Source of the DNA: JAUWOY01 sp034431315
GTDB taxonomy: Bacteria > Chloroflexota > Anaerolineae > VGOG01
Assembly (NCBI GenBank): GCA_034431315.1
Contig: DAOUDK010000004.1
Location: 29,773 to 93,772, forward strand
Reading direction: 5' to 3'
Length of the DNA: 64,000 nucleotides
The stretch's first letter is position 1; every line of letters begins with the position of its first letter. This document shows, one piece after another, positions 40,186 to 50,000 of this stretch. The notes beneath the pieces were generated by a model. The model searched no databases. It was not told the DNA's origin and saw only the letters and a program-made list of their open reading frames with translations. The position numbers and the translations under genes were made by a program.

Positions 40186-42888
40186 TCATAGATTTCCTAA
40201 ATCATCGTCAATCTCTTGAAGCTTTTCAGGAGTTAATACATCCGGCACAAATTGTGCCAACTGGTTCAGCGAAAACCCCATTGCCATGTCGATCTGGGGA
40301 ACCTGCAATATATCCCCAAGATGTTTTTCTAGGACGCCCTTTCCCGCCTGGTCGTCCAGAATCTCCCGCAACGTGCTGTCGGTACTCAGGGGCGTATCAC
40401 CCCTCCCTCGCGCGGCCTCTGGGGGAGCTTTTAACGAGAAAGAGCCTCTAGCCCGGATGTCCCGCGAGGAACTGCCGATCAGGATCTCGAACTCCCCGGC
40501 TTCCGCGATCCATTGCTTTCGACCTGGATCGTAGAATGACAGAGCGTCCTTATCGAGAGTGAAATGAACCGTTTTCGTTTCTCCTGGTCTGAGAGCGACC
40601 TTTTTGAAGGCCTTCAACTCTTTTCCGGGCCTGACCAGGCTAGATTCAACGTCACGGACATAAAGCTGCACCACTTCTTTGCCTTCTCTGTCTCCAATGT
40701 TCTTGACGTCAACTGCAATCTCTATACTGTCTTCTGCTTCATACTCTGTCGAGCCGATCTCAAGATCACTGTATTCAAAACTGGTGTACGAAAGCCCATG
40801 ACCAAAGGGAAACAGGGGTTCGATTTTCTTCTTGTCATAGTAACGATACCCGACGAAGATACCCTCACCGTAGAGAACCTGGCCGTTTTCGCCGGGGTAG
40901 TTTATGTACGCCGGGGTATCCTCAAGTCGCTTCGGAAACGTCGTGGGGAGTTTTCCTGAGGGATTGACATCTCCGAGCAGAACATCGGCGATGGCATTGC
41001 CACATTCCTGGCCTGGGAACCAGGCTTCAACGACGCTGGGAACCTGATCAATCCATTGGCCCATCGTTACTGGGGAACCGGTATTCAGGACAACGATGGT
41101 GTTCTTGTTTGCTGCAGCCACTTTCTTGACCAGTTCGACCTGATCTCCCGGCAGTTCCATATCTGCTCTATCGTAGCCCTCGCTCTCCCATTCATCGCTT
41201 GTGCCCACAAAAACCAAGGCCACGTCCGATTCAGCCGCAAGCTCAGCAGCACGTTCTATGGAATCAGCGGAAACGGGGGGCAAGCATCCCAGTCTAATCG
41301 CGGCAAAAAACCGGGCATCCTTTTTACTATACTCTATTCTGATGCCATGGGACTGGCCGGCGGTCATGTCAACTCGGGCAACCATTTCTTTGCTTCCCGC
41401 ACCATAATAGGCTTCCCCGCGGATTTGCTCTGTCCAGTTATCAATGACTAGCTCGCCATCAATGTAAAGGCGGCTGAGGCCGACACTGATCAAACTGAAG
41501 GTATGCGTACCCGTTTCAGGTGCAACGAATTTCCCCGTCCATCTGGCAGAGAATTCATCTTTGTCCACCAGAGAAGAGAACTCGCCAGACCAGATGATGT
41601 CAAGTTTTTGACACACCTCTGTAAGAACGGGTTCTCCGATAATATCCGGGTTGTTGAAATACTCTGCGGTAAGACCGTGACCCTCTTGGTTTCCAGAGGG
41701 GATCAGCCACTCTTCGCCGAGAACCGGGATCCTCTTGTGGTTTGTGCAGCCCTGCTGGTAAGACACTTTGATAGAATCGCCACATCTCCTGCTGATGCCC
41801 TCCCAGGGAGTTACAGCGTAATGAGGATTTACCTGCGAGCTCCCTCCGCCCATGATCCTGGCCGCCTTTGCGTTTGGCCCGATGACGGCCAGAGACTTTA
41901 TCCTCTGTTCGTCCAGGGGTAATACATTGCGCTCGTTTTTCAATAGCACTATGCCTTCGGCGGCAGTCTCACGAGCCAACCTGCGATGTTCGGGCTTGTC
42001 AATCGCTTTTTCCGGAGCTTCTTCAGGGTTTTCAAACGCGCCCGATTTGATGATGGTTCTGAGGATACGCCGGACTTTGTCGTCAATCACTTGCTCGCTG
42101 ACGTGGCCTTCGTTCACGGCTTTGAGCAGCTCGTCTCCCATGACTCGGGCTGGCCCAGGCATTTCCAGGTCAAGTCCGCCATTGGCAGTGAGAACCGTGT
42201 CCCTAGTGCCCCCCCAATCGGAAACAACAAACCCCTTGAAACCCCACTCTTCCTTCAGTATATCCGTCAGGGTATACTTGTTCTCGCTGGCGAAAGTCCC
42301 ATTCACTTTGTTGTAGGACGCCATGACTGTCCAGGGCTCTGCTTCCTTGACAGCCACCCTGAATGGAGACAGGTATATCTCTCGAAGTGCTCTCTCGCCT
42401 ACTTCTGAGCTGATTGACATGCGCTCAAATTCCGAATCGTTGCAGACATAGTGTTTGATGCATGCCCCCACGTTTTGACTCTGAACGCCGTTTATGAACG
42501 CGATGGCAATTCCTGAAGTCAGGTGTGGGTCCTCGGAATAACATTCGAAGTTTCTGCCTGCCAAAGGAGAGCGATGAATGTTTACCGTTGGCCCCAAGAG
42601 GATATGCGCGTTCTTTGCCTTGGTCTCTTCTCCCAGGGCCACGCCCACGCGACCTATCAGCTCGGTATTCCAGGTGGACGCCATCGCTGTGCCTACAGGA
42701 AAACATGCTGAGGATGGGCCACCCTTGGCAATGGTTCCTCTAGCTCCATGAGGGCCATCGGTCATCTTGATAGCCGGGATACCAAGACGCTCAACGCTTT
42801 GGGTATGCCAGGCGTCCGAACCGGCCAGCATGGACACTTTCTCCTCAAGTGTCATCTGCTCCAGAAGTTCTTTAATTCGCTTTTCCAT
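40186..42888 (-). CDS. GH3 beta-glucosidase with PA14 insertion
   Basis: The 900-residue protein starts at ATG 42888 behind AAAAGGAG and has no signal peptide, so it should act in the cytoplasm. The N-terminal GH3 barrel has DGPHGARG, GRNFECYSEDP, KHYVCNDSE and the nucleophile Asp in FVVSDWGG near residue 222. A PA14-type domain (SARWTGKFVAPETGTHTFSL, LYIDGELVIDNW) interrupts the second domain at about 400-530, and a fibronectin-III-like domain (LKAFKKVALRPGETKTVHF) follows. About 85 extra C-terminal residues lack a known domain. It is the last gene of the glycoside cluster and is more AT-rich than its neighbours. Confidence 0.94.
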   Translation of the reverse strand: MEKRIKELLEQMTLEEKVSMLAGSDAWHTQSVERLGIPAIKMTDGPHGARGTIAKGGPSSACFPVGTAMASTWNTELIGRVGVALGEETKAKNAHILLGPTVNIHRSPLAGRNFECYSEDPHLTSGIAIAFINGVQSQNVGACIKHYVCNDSEFERMSISSEVGERALREIYLSPFRVAVKEAEPWTVMASYNKVNGTFASENKYTLTDILKEEWGFKGFVVSDWGGTRDTVLTANGGLDLEMPGPARVMGDELLKAVNEGHVSEQVIDDKVRRILRTIIKSGAFENPEEAPEKAIDKPEHRRLARETAAEGIVLLKNERNVLPLDEQRIKSLAVIGPNAKAARIMGGGSSQVNPHYAVTPWEGISRRCGDSIKVSYQQGCTNHKRIPVLGEEWLIPSGNQEGHGLTAEYFNNPDIIGEPVLTEVCQKLDIIWSGEFSSLVDKDEFSARWTGKFVAPETGTHTFSLISVGLSRLYIDGELVIDNWTEQIRGEAYYGAGSKEMVARVDMTAGQSHGIRIEYSKKDARFFAAIRLGCLPPVSADSIERAAELAAESDVALVFVGTSDEWESEGYDRADMELPGDQVELVKKVAAANKNTIVVLNTGSPVTMGQWIDQVPSVVEAWFPGQECGNAIADVLLGDVNPSGKLPTTFPKRLEDTPAYINYPGENGQVLYGEGIFVGYRYYDKKKIEPLFPFGHGLSYTSFEYSDLEIGSTEYEAEDSIEIAVDVKNIGDREGKEVVQLYVRDVESSLVRPGKELKAFKKVALRPGETKTVHFTLDKDALSFYDPGRKQWIAEAGEFEILIGSSSRDIRARGSFSLKAPPEAARGRGDTPLSTDSTLREILDDQAGKGVLEKHLGDILQVPQIDMAMGFSLNQLAQFVPDVLTPEKLQEIDDDLGNL

Positions 42889-42930
42889 GGTATTCTCCTT
42901 TTCTATGTTATTGATCTCCCTTAACCTTTG

Positions 42931-45471
42931 CTAGAGACAGCCCACTGCTATATCGTTCTCTTCCAGCCGTCGGCCTGCCTCGTTCCAGACCTCTATGACC
43001 CGCTCCTGGCCGGGAAAGAGGTCGAAGTAATTGTCGCTGAACCTGGCGCCCTCTATGGGCGCGACCAGCTTGACGAAGTAGGCGTAGACATCGGTGGCTA
43101 CCCTGACCTCGTATTTCCCATCGCTCCCTGCGGCGATTTCCACTTTCAAGTCAGGCTTTGGCCTCACCAGGTGCTTGACCTCCACGAAGAAGTGACGGTT
43201 GCTATAAAACCTGCCGCTTTGGGAACACACGGCCAGATACTCCTGCCGTGGATCTTCGATGCCTAGCTCATCGAAGGAGAGATGCCAGGCTTTCACAGAG
43301 GCATTGGCCGGCGCCCGAACCTCCAGCATCTCCTCGTACAGCTTGCGGCCAGAGAAGTCGCCGTGGAAGACGGTCACTGTGTCGCTGAACTCCTCCAGCG
43401 TGTCGTTGGTGATCCATAGCGAGACGCCGTCCGCCTCCTCTTCCTCTTCTTTGAAGGAGGCCAAAATGGGCGCGTAGGCCCTCTTGACGTAGAAGTAGCC
43501 AGCCTTGGGAAAGAGGTAGTAATCCAGCACGCTCCAACTGAGGCCCGGCCAGCAGTCATTCAACTGCCAGAAGAGGGTCCCGCTGCAGTGAAACTTCCGC
43601 CGCCGATAGTGCTCGATACCGAACTTCAGCCCCTCGGCCTGAGCAATCATGGAGAAGTCCACGTATTGCTCCAGGGTTGTCGGCAGGCCGATGCACGAGG
43701 CCATCAGGCAATTGCCCTTGTCTTTGGGATTGTCCTTGTTGCGATAGAGAAGCTCCGGGCTGCCCAGACGCAGACCCGGGGCAGGGATGTTGCGCCGTAA
43801 CGTCTCCAGCACCGGCGCGGCGTGCATGCCGAACTCGCTCACGAAGCGGGCCATGTCCTCGGCATAGTGCCGGAAGGATACGCCCTCCGGGGTGAAGCGG
43901 CGCTCCGAAGGCTGGCCGAAGCGCCGGGGAAAGACCAGGCCATGCCACACCTGCCAGTTGTGTCGGTTCCCCTCCCGTTCATCGTTGTGGTCGTTTCCCC
44001 CGTAGGGGCTGGAGGGCCAGTAGAGGCGGGTGCCATCCAGGCGCTCGACGATGGGTGGCAGCAATTCGTGATTGATGCACCAGCCCGGGAACCGGTAGCC
44101 GGGCTGTTGCCAATGGACTTGATCGGCGATCCAGTCGTTCTCGTTGTTGCCACACCAGAGGGCGATACAGGGGTGATTGCGCAATCGGCGCAAGACCGAG
44201 ACCGCCTCCCGCTCCACCTCGGCCATGAAATCGGGGTCGTGATCCGGATAGGGAGCACAGGCGAACATGAAGTCTTGCCAGACGAGAATGCCCAGCTCGT
44301 CGCAGAGCCGGTAGAAGGCATCCTTCTCGTAGATGCCGCCGCCCCACACCCGCAGCATGTTCATGTTGGCCGCCACAGCCAGTTCCAGAAGCTCCCGGTA
44401 TCGGCCCTCATCCACCTGACCAACGAAGGAATCGGCCGGGATCCAATCGGCGCCTTTGGCGAAAATCTTGACCCCGTTCAGCACAAAAGTGAAGAACTTC
44501 GTCCCTGGCTCCTCAGGGTCAGGCGATTGATCCACTGTGATCGTGCGGATGCCGACCCGCTCCTGGTAGGTATCCAGAAGCTCGCCTCCGGCCCGCAGCT
44601 CCACGGTCAGGTCGTACAGCGCCGGTTCGCCCAGGTCGTGCGTCCACCACAGCGTCGGCTCCGGCGCCTCCAGTTCAATCTCGCCCCGCTCCGTCGCCAG
44701 TGGCGCTATGCCGACGACAGACTGGCCATCTCGCTCCAGGTGGACGTGAGCGACCAGGTCTGGCAACTCGTTCCATCGCTCCGCTTCGATCTGAACGGCG
44801 ACCCGGGCAGCCTGCGGGGTGATCTCTAGCGTCTTGAAGAAGACGCTGGTCAGGCGCGCGCCCCTGTGTTGGCGCATGGCTACTCCCTGCCAGATGCCCG
44901 CACTGATCAACGAGGGACCCCAGTCCCAACCAAAGTTGCATTGCGCCTTGCGCACCCAAACACGAACGGGGTTGCCGAGCATCCACTCGTCGTCAATCCA
45001 CGGGCGGTCGCCAACCGTCGCTGCGACGGGATCGAAACGCACGGCCACGGTGTTCCGCCCACCCCGGCGCAGATGCTCCGTCACGTCAAAAGCGGCGGCG
45101 GTGAACATGTTCTGGTGACTGCCGATCTCGACCCCGTTCAGGTAGACGGTGGCGAAGGTGTCCAGGCCATCGAAGGCCAGCAGGTACCGTGCCCCGGCGT
45201 CGTCTTTGGCCCAGGGCGCTTCGAACGTCGTGCGATACCACCATTCCTGGTGTTCCACCCATTGGCAGGCTTCCACGTTCATGTTGTAGAAGGGCGGCGA
45301 CAAGCGCTTGGCCTCCACCAATGCTGTATGCACGTCTCCAGGCACGGAAGCCGGGCACCAGCTTGTATCATCATGGTCAGGCAGGTGTGCGCCTGCTGCT
45401 TGCCCCTGCCCCGGCAGGAAGTCCCTCAACTTCCATGTTCCATTCAGATTCAAGGTGATGGGTTCAGACAT
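42931..45471 (-). CDS. GH2 beta-mannosidase
   Basis: The 846-residue protein starts at ATG 45471 after GAGAGG and has no signal peptide. It has the sugar-binding N-terminal domain (LNGTWKLRDFLPGQ, VPGDVHTALVEAKRLSPPFYNMN), the GH2 immunoglobulin domain, and the catalytic barrel: acid/base Glu in WCGNNEND near residue 444 and nucleophile Glu in VSEFGMHA near 546. KGADWIPADSF and RVWGGGIYE are typical beta-mannosidase motifs. It removes terminal mannose from imported beta-mannosides. It lies between the sugar kinase and the GH3 gene. Confidence 0.95.
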   Translation of the reverse strand: MSEPITLNLNGTWKLRDFLPGQGQAAGAHLPDHDDTSWCPASVPGDVHTALVEAKRLSPPFYNMNVEACQWVEHQEWWYRTTFEAPWAKDDAGARYLLAFDGLDTFATVYLNGVEIGSHQNMFTAAAFDVTEHLRRGGRNTVAVRFDPVAATVGDRPWIDDEWMLGNPVRVWVRKAQCNFGWDWGPSLISAGIWQGVAMRQHRGARLTSVFFKTLEITPQAARVAVQIEAERWNELPDLVAHVHLERDGQSVVGIAPLATERGEIELEAPEPTLWWTHDLGEPALYDLTVELRAGGELLDTYQERVGIRTITVDQSPDPEEPGTKFFTFVLNGVKIFAKGADWIPADSFVGQVDEGRYRELLELAVAANMNMLRVWGGGIYEKDAFYRLCDELGILVWQDFMFACAPYPDHDPDFMAEVEREAVSVLRRLRNHPCIALWCGNNENDWIADQVHWQQPGYRFPGWCINHELLPPIVERLDGTRLYWPSSPYGGNDHNDEREGNRHNWQVWHGLVFPRRFGQPSERRFTPEGVSFRHYAEDMARFVSEFGMHAAPVLETLRRNIPAPGLRLGSPELLYRNKDNPKDKGNCLMASCIGLPTTLEQYVDFSMIAQAEGLKFGIEHYRRRKFHCSGTLFWQLNDCWPGLSWSVLDYYLFPKAGYFYVKRAYAPILASFKEEEEEADGVSLWITNDTLEEFSDTVTVFHGDFSGRKLYEEMLEVRAPANASVKAWHLSFDELGIEDPRQEYLAVCSQSGRFYSNRHFFVEVKHLVRPKPDLKVEIAAGSDGKYEVRVATDVYAYFVKLVAPIEGARFSDNYFDLFPGQERVIEVWNEAGRRLEENDIAVGCL

Positions 45472-45542
45472 GGTTTGCCTCTCGTTTCATCATGCTTTTG
45501 CCCTCAGGGGTTATCTCATAGCGCCACTTGGCTCGCCCCCCT

Positions 45543-45617
45543 CTGTCAACGAATACCAAACGAATAAACGAATGAGGTCTGCCGTCAAAGCTTATTCGTT
45601 GCTTCATTCGTTGACAG
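45543..45617. repeat. Palindromic element, CTGTCAACG family
   Basis: CTGTCAACGAAT and ATTCGTTGACAG are perfect ends, with inner ACGAATAAACGAAT pairing partly with AAGCTTATTCGTT. It occupies the gap between the kinase and beta-mannosidase genes. The end sequence and inner reiteration echo 2661-2751. Confidence 0.78.
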
Positions 45618-45631
45618 GATGAATCTGCATC

Positions 45632-46648
45632 TCACGAGGGTTGCTCCAGCCTAAGCTCGTCCGGCAGGCTGGCCCGTACCTTGGTGTAGACAGCCTCGTT
45701 GACCTCCACTCCCAGACTCTCCAGGGCCAGAAAAACCGCCCCTACAACCGGCTCGAACTCCGGGAGTACAATGGTGGCCCTGGGAGCTATCCTGTGCACC
45801 ACCTGAGTAATCGTGTCAACCAGCAGCGGACCTCTGCCCTTGAACACGCTGCCCCCAAGCACCACCTCCACGTCGGTGGTTTCCAGTCCTAGCCGCTTGA
45901 TGATCGCGTTGGCCGTCGTTCCCACCTCGGTCCCTACCCGCACCACAAGCTCCTGGGCCACCTGGTCTCCTTCATAGGCCGCCTCGAAGAGGAGAGGCGC
46001 CAGGGCCAGGAGGCGGCGTTGGTCGAACTGGCCGGGATAGTAGTCGAATTGGCTCTGGTAGAGCTGGGCGATCAACTCCTCTACCGAAGGGAGCCTCAGG
46101 GCAGTGAGAACCATCTCCGTCAGCGCGGTGGGCTGGCCCCGCCCGTCCCAGGCGCGGCAGACGAGACGGATCATCTCCTGGGCGATGTCGCCGCCCCCGC
46201 CCCAATCGCCCGACAGCGCCCCCAGGCCCGGCAGTTGGATCTCCCGTCCGTCGGGCCCGATGCCGCCCGCATTGAAGCCAGCGCCGCTTATGACGGCCAC
46301 GCCCCAACTGCGCTTGAGGCCGGCTCGCAGGGCGACCATGGTATCGTTCTTGATGCGTACCCGCCGGGCGATGCCCATTCCCTCGACGGCCGGGGTCAGG
46401 AGGGCGAAATCCACGGGCAGGTCAGCTCCGGCCAGGCCGAAGAAGCCGAAGTCCACAGGAGGAGACGCGCCAGCCTGAGCCAGAGCCTCCTCGGAGGATC
46501 GTCTGATCTCGGCCAGGGCCGGCTCCAGCCCGGCCGCCTGGTGGTTGCCCGGCCCACCCTGGCCAAACCCCAGAATATGCCCGTCTTCGTCGGCGACCAA
46601 AGCGAAGGTCTTAGTTGCGCCAGCGTCTACGCCCAGAACGAGACTCAT
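45632..46648 (-). CDS. BadF/BadG-family sugar kinase (N-acetylglucosamine-kinase-like)
   Basis: The start at ATG 46648 overlaps the stop of the GH4 gene as ATGA. The 338-residue actin-like ATPase has the phosphate loop GVDAGATKTFALVADEDG near residue 5, IKNDTMVALRAGLKRSWGVAVISGAGFNAGGIGPDG in the middle, and VVLGGSVFKGRGPLLVDT near the C-terminus. This family includes N-acetylglucosamine kinases. In this cluster it may phosphorylate sugars released from oligosaccharides, possibly as substrate preparation for the GH4 enzyme, which prefers phosphorylated glycosides in many cases. Confidence 0.88.
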   Translation of the reverse strand: MSLVLGVDAGATKTFALVADEDGHILGFGQGGPGNHQAAGLEPALAEIRRSSEEALAQAGASPPVDFGFFGLAGADLPVDFALLTPAVEGMGIARRVRIKNDTMVALRAGLKRSWGVAVISGAGFNAGGIGPDGREIQLPGLGALSGDWGGGGDIAQEMIRLVCRAWDGRGQPTALTEMVLTALRLPSVEELIAQLYQSQFDYYPGQFDQRRLLALAPLLFEAAYEGDQVAQELVVRVGTEVGTTANAIIKRLGLETTDVEVVLGGSVFKGRGPLLVDTITQVVHRIAPRATIVLPEFEPVVGAVFLALESLGVEVNEAVYTKVRASLPDELRLEQPS

Positions 46649-47928
46649 GTCTTTCCCCCGAACTGCGATAGGTAAGCTCGGTTGGCCTCCTTGATGGCCG
46701 CCCAAAGCCCTTGGGCCACAGCAAAGGAGGGCACCAATGGATGAGCCAAGAGAGCTTGCAAGGCCGCTTGCTCGTCCCCCTCCACTCCGGCCAGCACCGT
46801 CAGTTCCTCGTATGCCTTGACGGCCTGGGTCAGCCCCCGTATCGCCGGGGGCATCGGGGCCACGGGGATCGCTCTGGCGCCGCTCCCATTGATCACTGAG
46901 GGGAGCTCCACAACGTATTCCGGAGGGAGATCGGGCAGGGCACCGTTATTGCGCGTGTTGACGATGTGTACTTCACCCTTGTCGTGATGGATAGCGCTGA
47001 TGACGGCCACGGCTACGGTGGAATAATGGGCACCGCCCCGCTTTTCCAGCAGCTTGGGTTTATGCCTGAGGTTGGGGTTAGCATAGAGCTCCAGCAGGCC
47101 GGCTTCGATCTCCTGGACGACCTCTCCCCGGGTTTGCCCCGCCCGGCGCTGCTCGGCCAGCACCTGATCGTGGTCATAGTAATAGGTCAGGTAGTCATTG
47201 GGGAGCATCCCCAGTGTTTCGAGAAGCTCTGGAGAAAAGGGGGACTCACCTGCCCTGGCCAGGCCAATGGCGTCCTCCAGCACCTGGTCGAAGACGTCCT
47301 CACCGTCTAGCCTCACGCCGCGAATCCAGCTCAGGTGGTTCAATCCAACGTAGTCCAACTGGATACGCTCAGGGGCCACACCCAACTGCTGGGCGATGCC
47401 CCGCTGGAACCCAACGGGTGAGTTGCACAGGCCAACGGTAGGGATATCGGTGTATTTGAGCAGGGCCTCCGTGATGATGCCCGAAGGATTGGTGAAATTG
47501 ATGAGGTGGGCTCCTGGCGCCACCTCGGCCATGTCACGGGCGATGTCCAGCAGCACGGGAATGGTGCGCAGGGCCTTGGCAAAGCCGCCTGGGCCTGTGG
47601 TCTCCTGGCCCACCACCCCAAATTGAAGAGGGATCTTCTCGTCTTGAATCCGGCAGGCCAATCCCCCTACTCGAATCTGGGTAATGACGTAGTCGGCCCC
47701 TTCGAGTGCTTCTCGCCGCTGAGTCGTAAGCCTGAGTTCGATGTCGGCCTCAGTTGCCCGCAACATGCGCTCCGCCAGTCCGCCCACCACGCGCAATCTG
47801 TTTTCATCAATGTCCATCAGAGCGATGGTCGCCACGGGCAACTCATCCTCTCTCTCAATGAAACCCTCAATGAGCTCTGGGGTATAGGTGCTGCCTCCAC
47901 CGATGACACAGATCTTTAGTCCACTCAC
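46645..47928 (-). CDS. GH4-family NAD-dependent (6-phospho-)beta-glycosidase
   Basis: A GTG start at 47928 follows GGAGG by six bases. The 427-residue protein has an N-terminal dinucleotide-binding fold (KICVIGGGSTYTPEL) and the GH4 metal and redox residues: Cys in GLCNSPVG near 172, His in GLNHLSW near 203, and NFTNPSGIITEAL. Such enzymes cleave glycosides by an NAD/Mn-dependent oxidation-elimination mechanism. The lineage looks like 6-phospho-beta-glucosidases. It is the first gene behind the promoter at 48045-48073 and is coupled to the kinase. Confidence 0.93.
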   Translation of the reverse strand: MSGLKICVIGGGSTYTPELIEGFIEREDELPVATIALMDIDENRLRVVGGLAERMLRATEADIELRLTTQRREALEGADYVITQIRVGGLACRIQDEKIPLQFGVVGQETTGPGGFAKALRTIPVLLDIARDMAEVAPGAHLINFTNPSGIITEALLKYTDIPTVGLCNSPVGFQRGIAQQLGVAPERIQLDYVGLNHLSWIRGVRLDGEDVFDQVLEDAIGLARAGESPFSPELLETLGMLPNDYLTYYYDHDQVLAEQRRAGQTRGEVVQEIEAGLLELYANPNLRHKPKLLEKRGGAHYSTVAVAVISAIHHDKGEVHIVNTRNNGALPDLPPEYVVELPSVINGSGARAIPVAPMPPAIRGLTQAVKAYEELTVLAGVEGDEQAALQALLAHPLVPSFAVAQGLWAAIKEANRAYLSQFGGKT

Positions 47929-48008
47929 TTCGCGCCTCCACTTGGCTCAGAGATGGCCACACTGCTGTCCTGTCCAGATGGTGAGAATATGAATCCTGCT
48001 GCGAAAAG

Positions 48009-48036
48009 GCGAGTGTGCAGAATACCACACTCGCCA
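48009..48036. promoter_or_regulatory. Inverted repeat, putative operator of the GH4 operon
   Basis: GGCGAGTGTG and CACACTCGCC are separated by eight bases and lie just downstream of the -10 box of the GH4 promoter. This is a possible repressor site, or a leader hairpin. Confidence 0.6.
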
Positions 48037-48044
48037 CGACCACA

Positions 48045-48073
48045 ATTATACCTATCTCCTTCAATCAATACAA
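48045..48073 (-). promoter_or_regulatory. GH4 operon promoter, TTGTAT-17-TATAAT
   Basis: On the minus strand TTGTAT (48068-48073) and TATAAT (48045-48050) are 17 bp apart. It faces the GH4-kinase-GH2-GH3 gene run. Confidence 0.8.
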
Positions 48074-48134
48074 GTAGCAACGCACCCACCTACAGATGCC
48101 CGGCATCGAGGCGACAGACCTTCGCATTGGTCCT

Positions 48135-49133
48135 TCAGAGAGAATTCTCTTTGATGAAATCAACTAGCTCATCGAATTTCGCAAATGCCAGACATGTGAC
48201 CGTGTCAGCCCCACCGTAATAGATGGCGATCCGACCGGTGGCGGCATCGGTCAGGGCGGCGCAGGGGAAGGCCACGTTAGGTACGTCGCCAACCTGCTCG
48301 TAGATTTCCTTCGGATGCAGCAGATACGGCTCGGTACGGTAGAGCACCTTCCACGGCTGGTGGATATCCAGCAGCGCAGCGCCCATCGAGTAGACGAAGC
48401 CATTACAGGAGGTCAGCACCCCGTGGTAAATCATCAGCCAGCCCTCGGTCGTTTCAATGGGGATGGGGCCGGCGCCAACCTTGGTGCTCTGCCAGCCGCC
48501 GGCGGGCCGCATGACCAGGCGGTGCTTGCCCCAATAGATCATGTCGGGGCTTTCGGAATAGTAGATCTCTCCAAACGGTGTGTGTCCACGATCGCTGGGG
48601 CGGCTGAGCAGGGCGAAATTGCCATTGATTCGGCGTGGGAACAGGACGCCGTTGCGGTTGAAGGGCAGGAAGGCGTTCTCCATCTGATAGAAAGTCTCGA
48701 AATCGTAGGTGTAAGCTACCCCGATGGTCGGCCAGCCCGCGAAGCTGTTGCACCAGGTGACGTAGTAGCGATCCTCGATCCAACAGACGCGCGGGTCGTA
48801 ACCGTAGCCCCACTCCATCGGTTCGAAGCCTTCGGCGGGCTGGAACTGGATGCGTTCGTTGTCAATCTCCCAGTTCAGTCCATCCCTGCTGCGCCCGGCA
48901 TGAATCTGCATGGCGCGGCGTTTGTCGTCACAGCGGAAGATGCCGCGGAACTCCCCTTGATACGGCACCACTGCCGAGTTGAAGATGCTGTTGGACGAGG
49001 GAATCAGATCCCGCGGGATGATGGGATTCTTCGAGTAGCGCCAGACCACGCCGCTGCGCTCAGCGCACTCATGAGGGCGTTCTTCCCAAGGAATGTTGGG
49101 CAGTTCGGGACCAATGATCTTCGCCTTTGACAT
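48135..49133 (-). CDS. GH130 beta-mannoside phosphorylase
   Basis: ATG 49133 follows GGAGGGGGA. The 332-residue protein is a five-bladed beta-propeller of the GH130 family: NSAVVPYQGEFRGIFRCDD, GYGYDPRVCWIEDRYYVTWCN with the general-acid Asp near residue 112, VLFPRRINGNFALLSRPSDRG, and WLMIYHGV followed by GAALLDIHQPWKVLYRTEPYL. These enzymes phosphorolyse beta-1,4-mannosyl-glucose or mannooligosaccharides into mannose 1-phosphate. It is the last gene of the transporter operon, a layout like the Thermotoga beta-mannoside locus as I recall it. Confidence 0.93.
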   Translation of the reverse strand: MSKAKIIGPELPNIPWEERPHECAERSGVVWRYSKNPIIPRDLIPSSNSIFNSAVVPYQGEFRGIFRCDDKRRAMQIHAGRSRDGLNWEIDNERIQFQPAEGFEPMEWGYGYDPRVCWIEDRYYVTWCNSFAGWPTIGVAYTYDFETFYQMENAFLPFNRNGVLFPRRINGNFALLSRPSDRGHTPFGEIYYSESPDMIYWGKHRLVMRPAGGWQSTKVGAGPIPIETTEGWLMIYHGVLTSCNGFVYSMGAALLDIHQPWKVLYRTEPYLLHPKEIYEQVGDVPNVAFPCAALTDAATGRIAIYYGGADTVTCLAFAKFDELVDFIKENSL

Positions 49134-49187
49134 TCGTTGCTCCCCCTCCGCATAGCGACCACATGCCACGAAATGTCGGTCATAGGA

Positions 49188-50000
49188 TCACACAGTTGAA
49201 AGATCCCACTCTTCGTAAATTTTTGGTACATCACTGATCAGGCGTTGGGTGTAGGCCTCTTTCGGATGCAGAATCACCTCATCGGCAGATCCACTTTCGA
49301 CAAATTTTCCACGCTCCATAATGTATACGCTGTCAGAGACATAATACGCCAGGCCGATATCATGGGTGATGAAAATAACCGTCATCCCGATTTCTTTACG
49401 TAATTGCATCAGCATTTCCAAGATGGTCGCGCGTGAACAGGCATCGATCATCGAGGTTGGCTCATCAGCCAGCAAGATCTTTGGGTTCAGGAGGAAGATA
49501 CGGGCAATCATTAAACGTTGCATCTGTCCGCCGGAAAGCTCAAATGGATACTTGTTGGTCAATTCCTCGAACTTCAAGTTGACAAAGCCGCACGCCTCTG
49601 CCATCAACTCTACTTTTTTCTCATACGGAAGTTTTCGACCGCCGCGCATGTTAATACAATCTAAAAGCACGGCATCAATCTTTCGGAATATATTGTATGA
49701 AGAGTACGGATCCTGAAAGATCGCCTGGACACTTTTCCAGTATTCCTTTTTCTTCTTATGAGTACGGATATCGCGCTTTTTTCCCTGGAAGTAGATATCC
49801 CCCTCAGTAATACTGATCAATCCCAAAAGCATCTTCGCCAAAGTGGTCTTTCCGCTGCCCGATTCGCCCACGATCGAGACGAGTTCGCCCTCGTAGAAAT
49901 TGAAATCCACATGATCGACGGCGACCGTTTTCTGGCGGCCAAACCCGAATACCTTGGTAAGTCCTGACCCGCTCAGGCATATTTTTCTTTCATCAGGCAT
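49188..50000 (-). CDS. Oligosaccharide-type ABC ATPase, OppF-like (set 4)
   Basis: The 270-residue ATPase starts at ATG 50000, overlapping the OppD end by eight bases. It has GESGSGKTTLAKMLLG, FQDPYSSYN, LSGGQMQRLMIARIF, LLADEPTSMID and ITHDIGLAYY. It is shorter than usual OppF because the Cys-containing C-terminal extension is absent, as in ATPases of Opp-type sugar transporters. The DNA is visibly more AT-rich than flanking genes, as is the whole 49.2-53.3 kb block. Confidence 0.95.
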   Translation of the reverse strand: MPDERKICLSGSGLTKVFGFGRQKTVAVDHVDFNFYEGELVSIVGESGSGKTTLAKMLLGLISITEGDIYFQGKKRDIRTHKKKKEYWKSVQAIFQDPYSSYNIFRKIDAVLLDCINMRGGRKLPYEKKVELMAEACGFVNLKFEELTNKYPFELSGGQMQRLMIARIFLLNPKILLADEPTSMIDACSRATILEMLMQLRKEIGMTVIFITHDIGLAYYVSDSVYIMERGKFVESGSADEVILHPKEAYTQRLISDVPKIYEEWDLSTV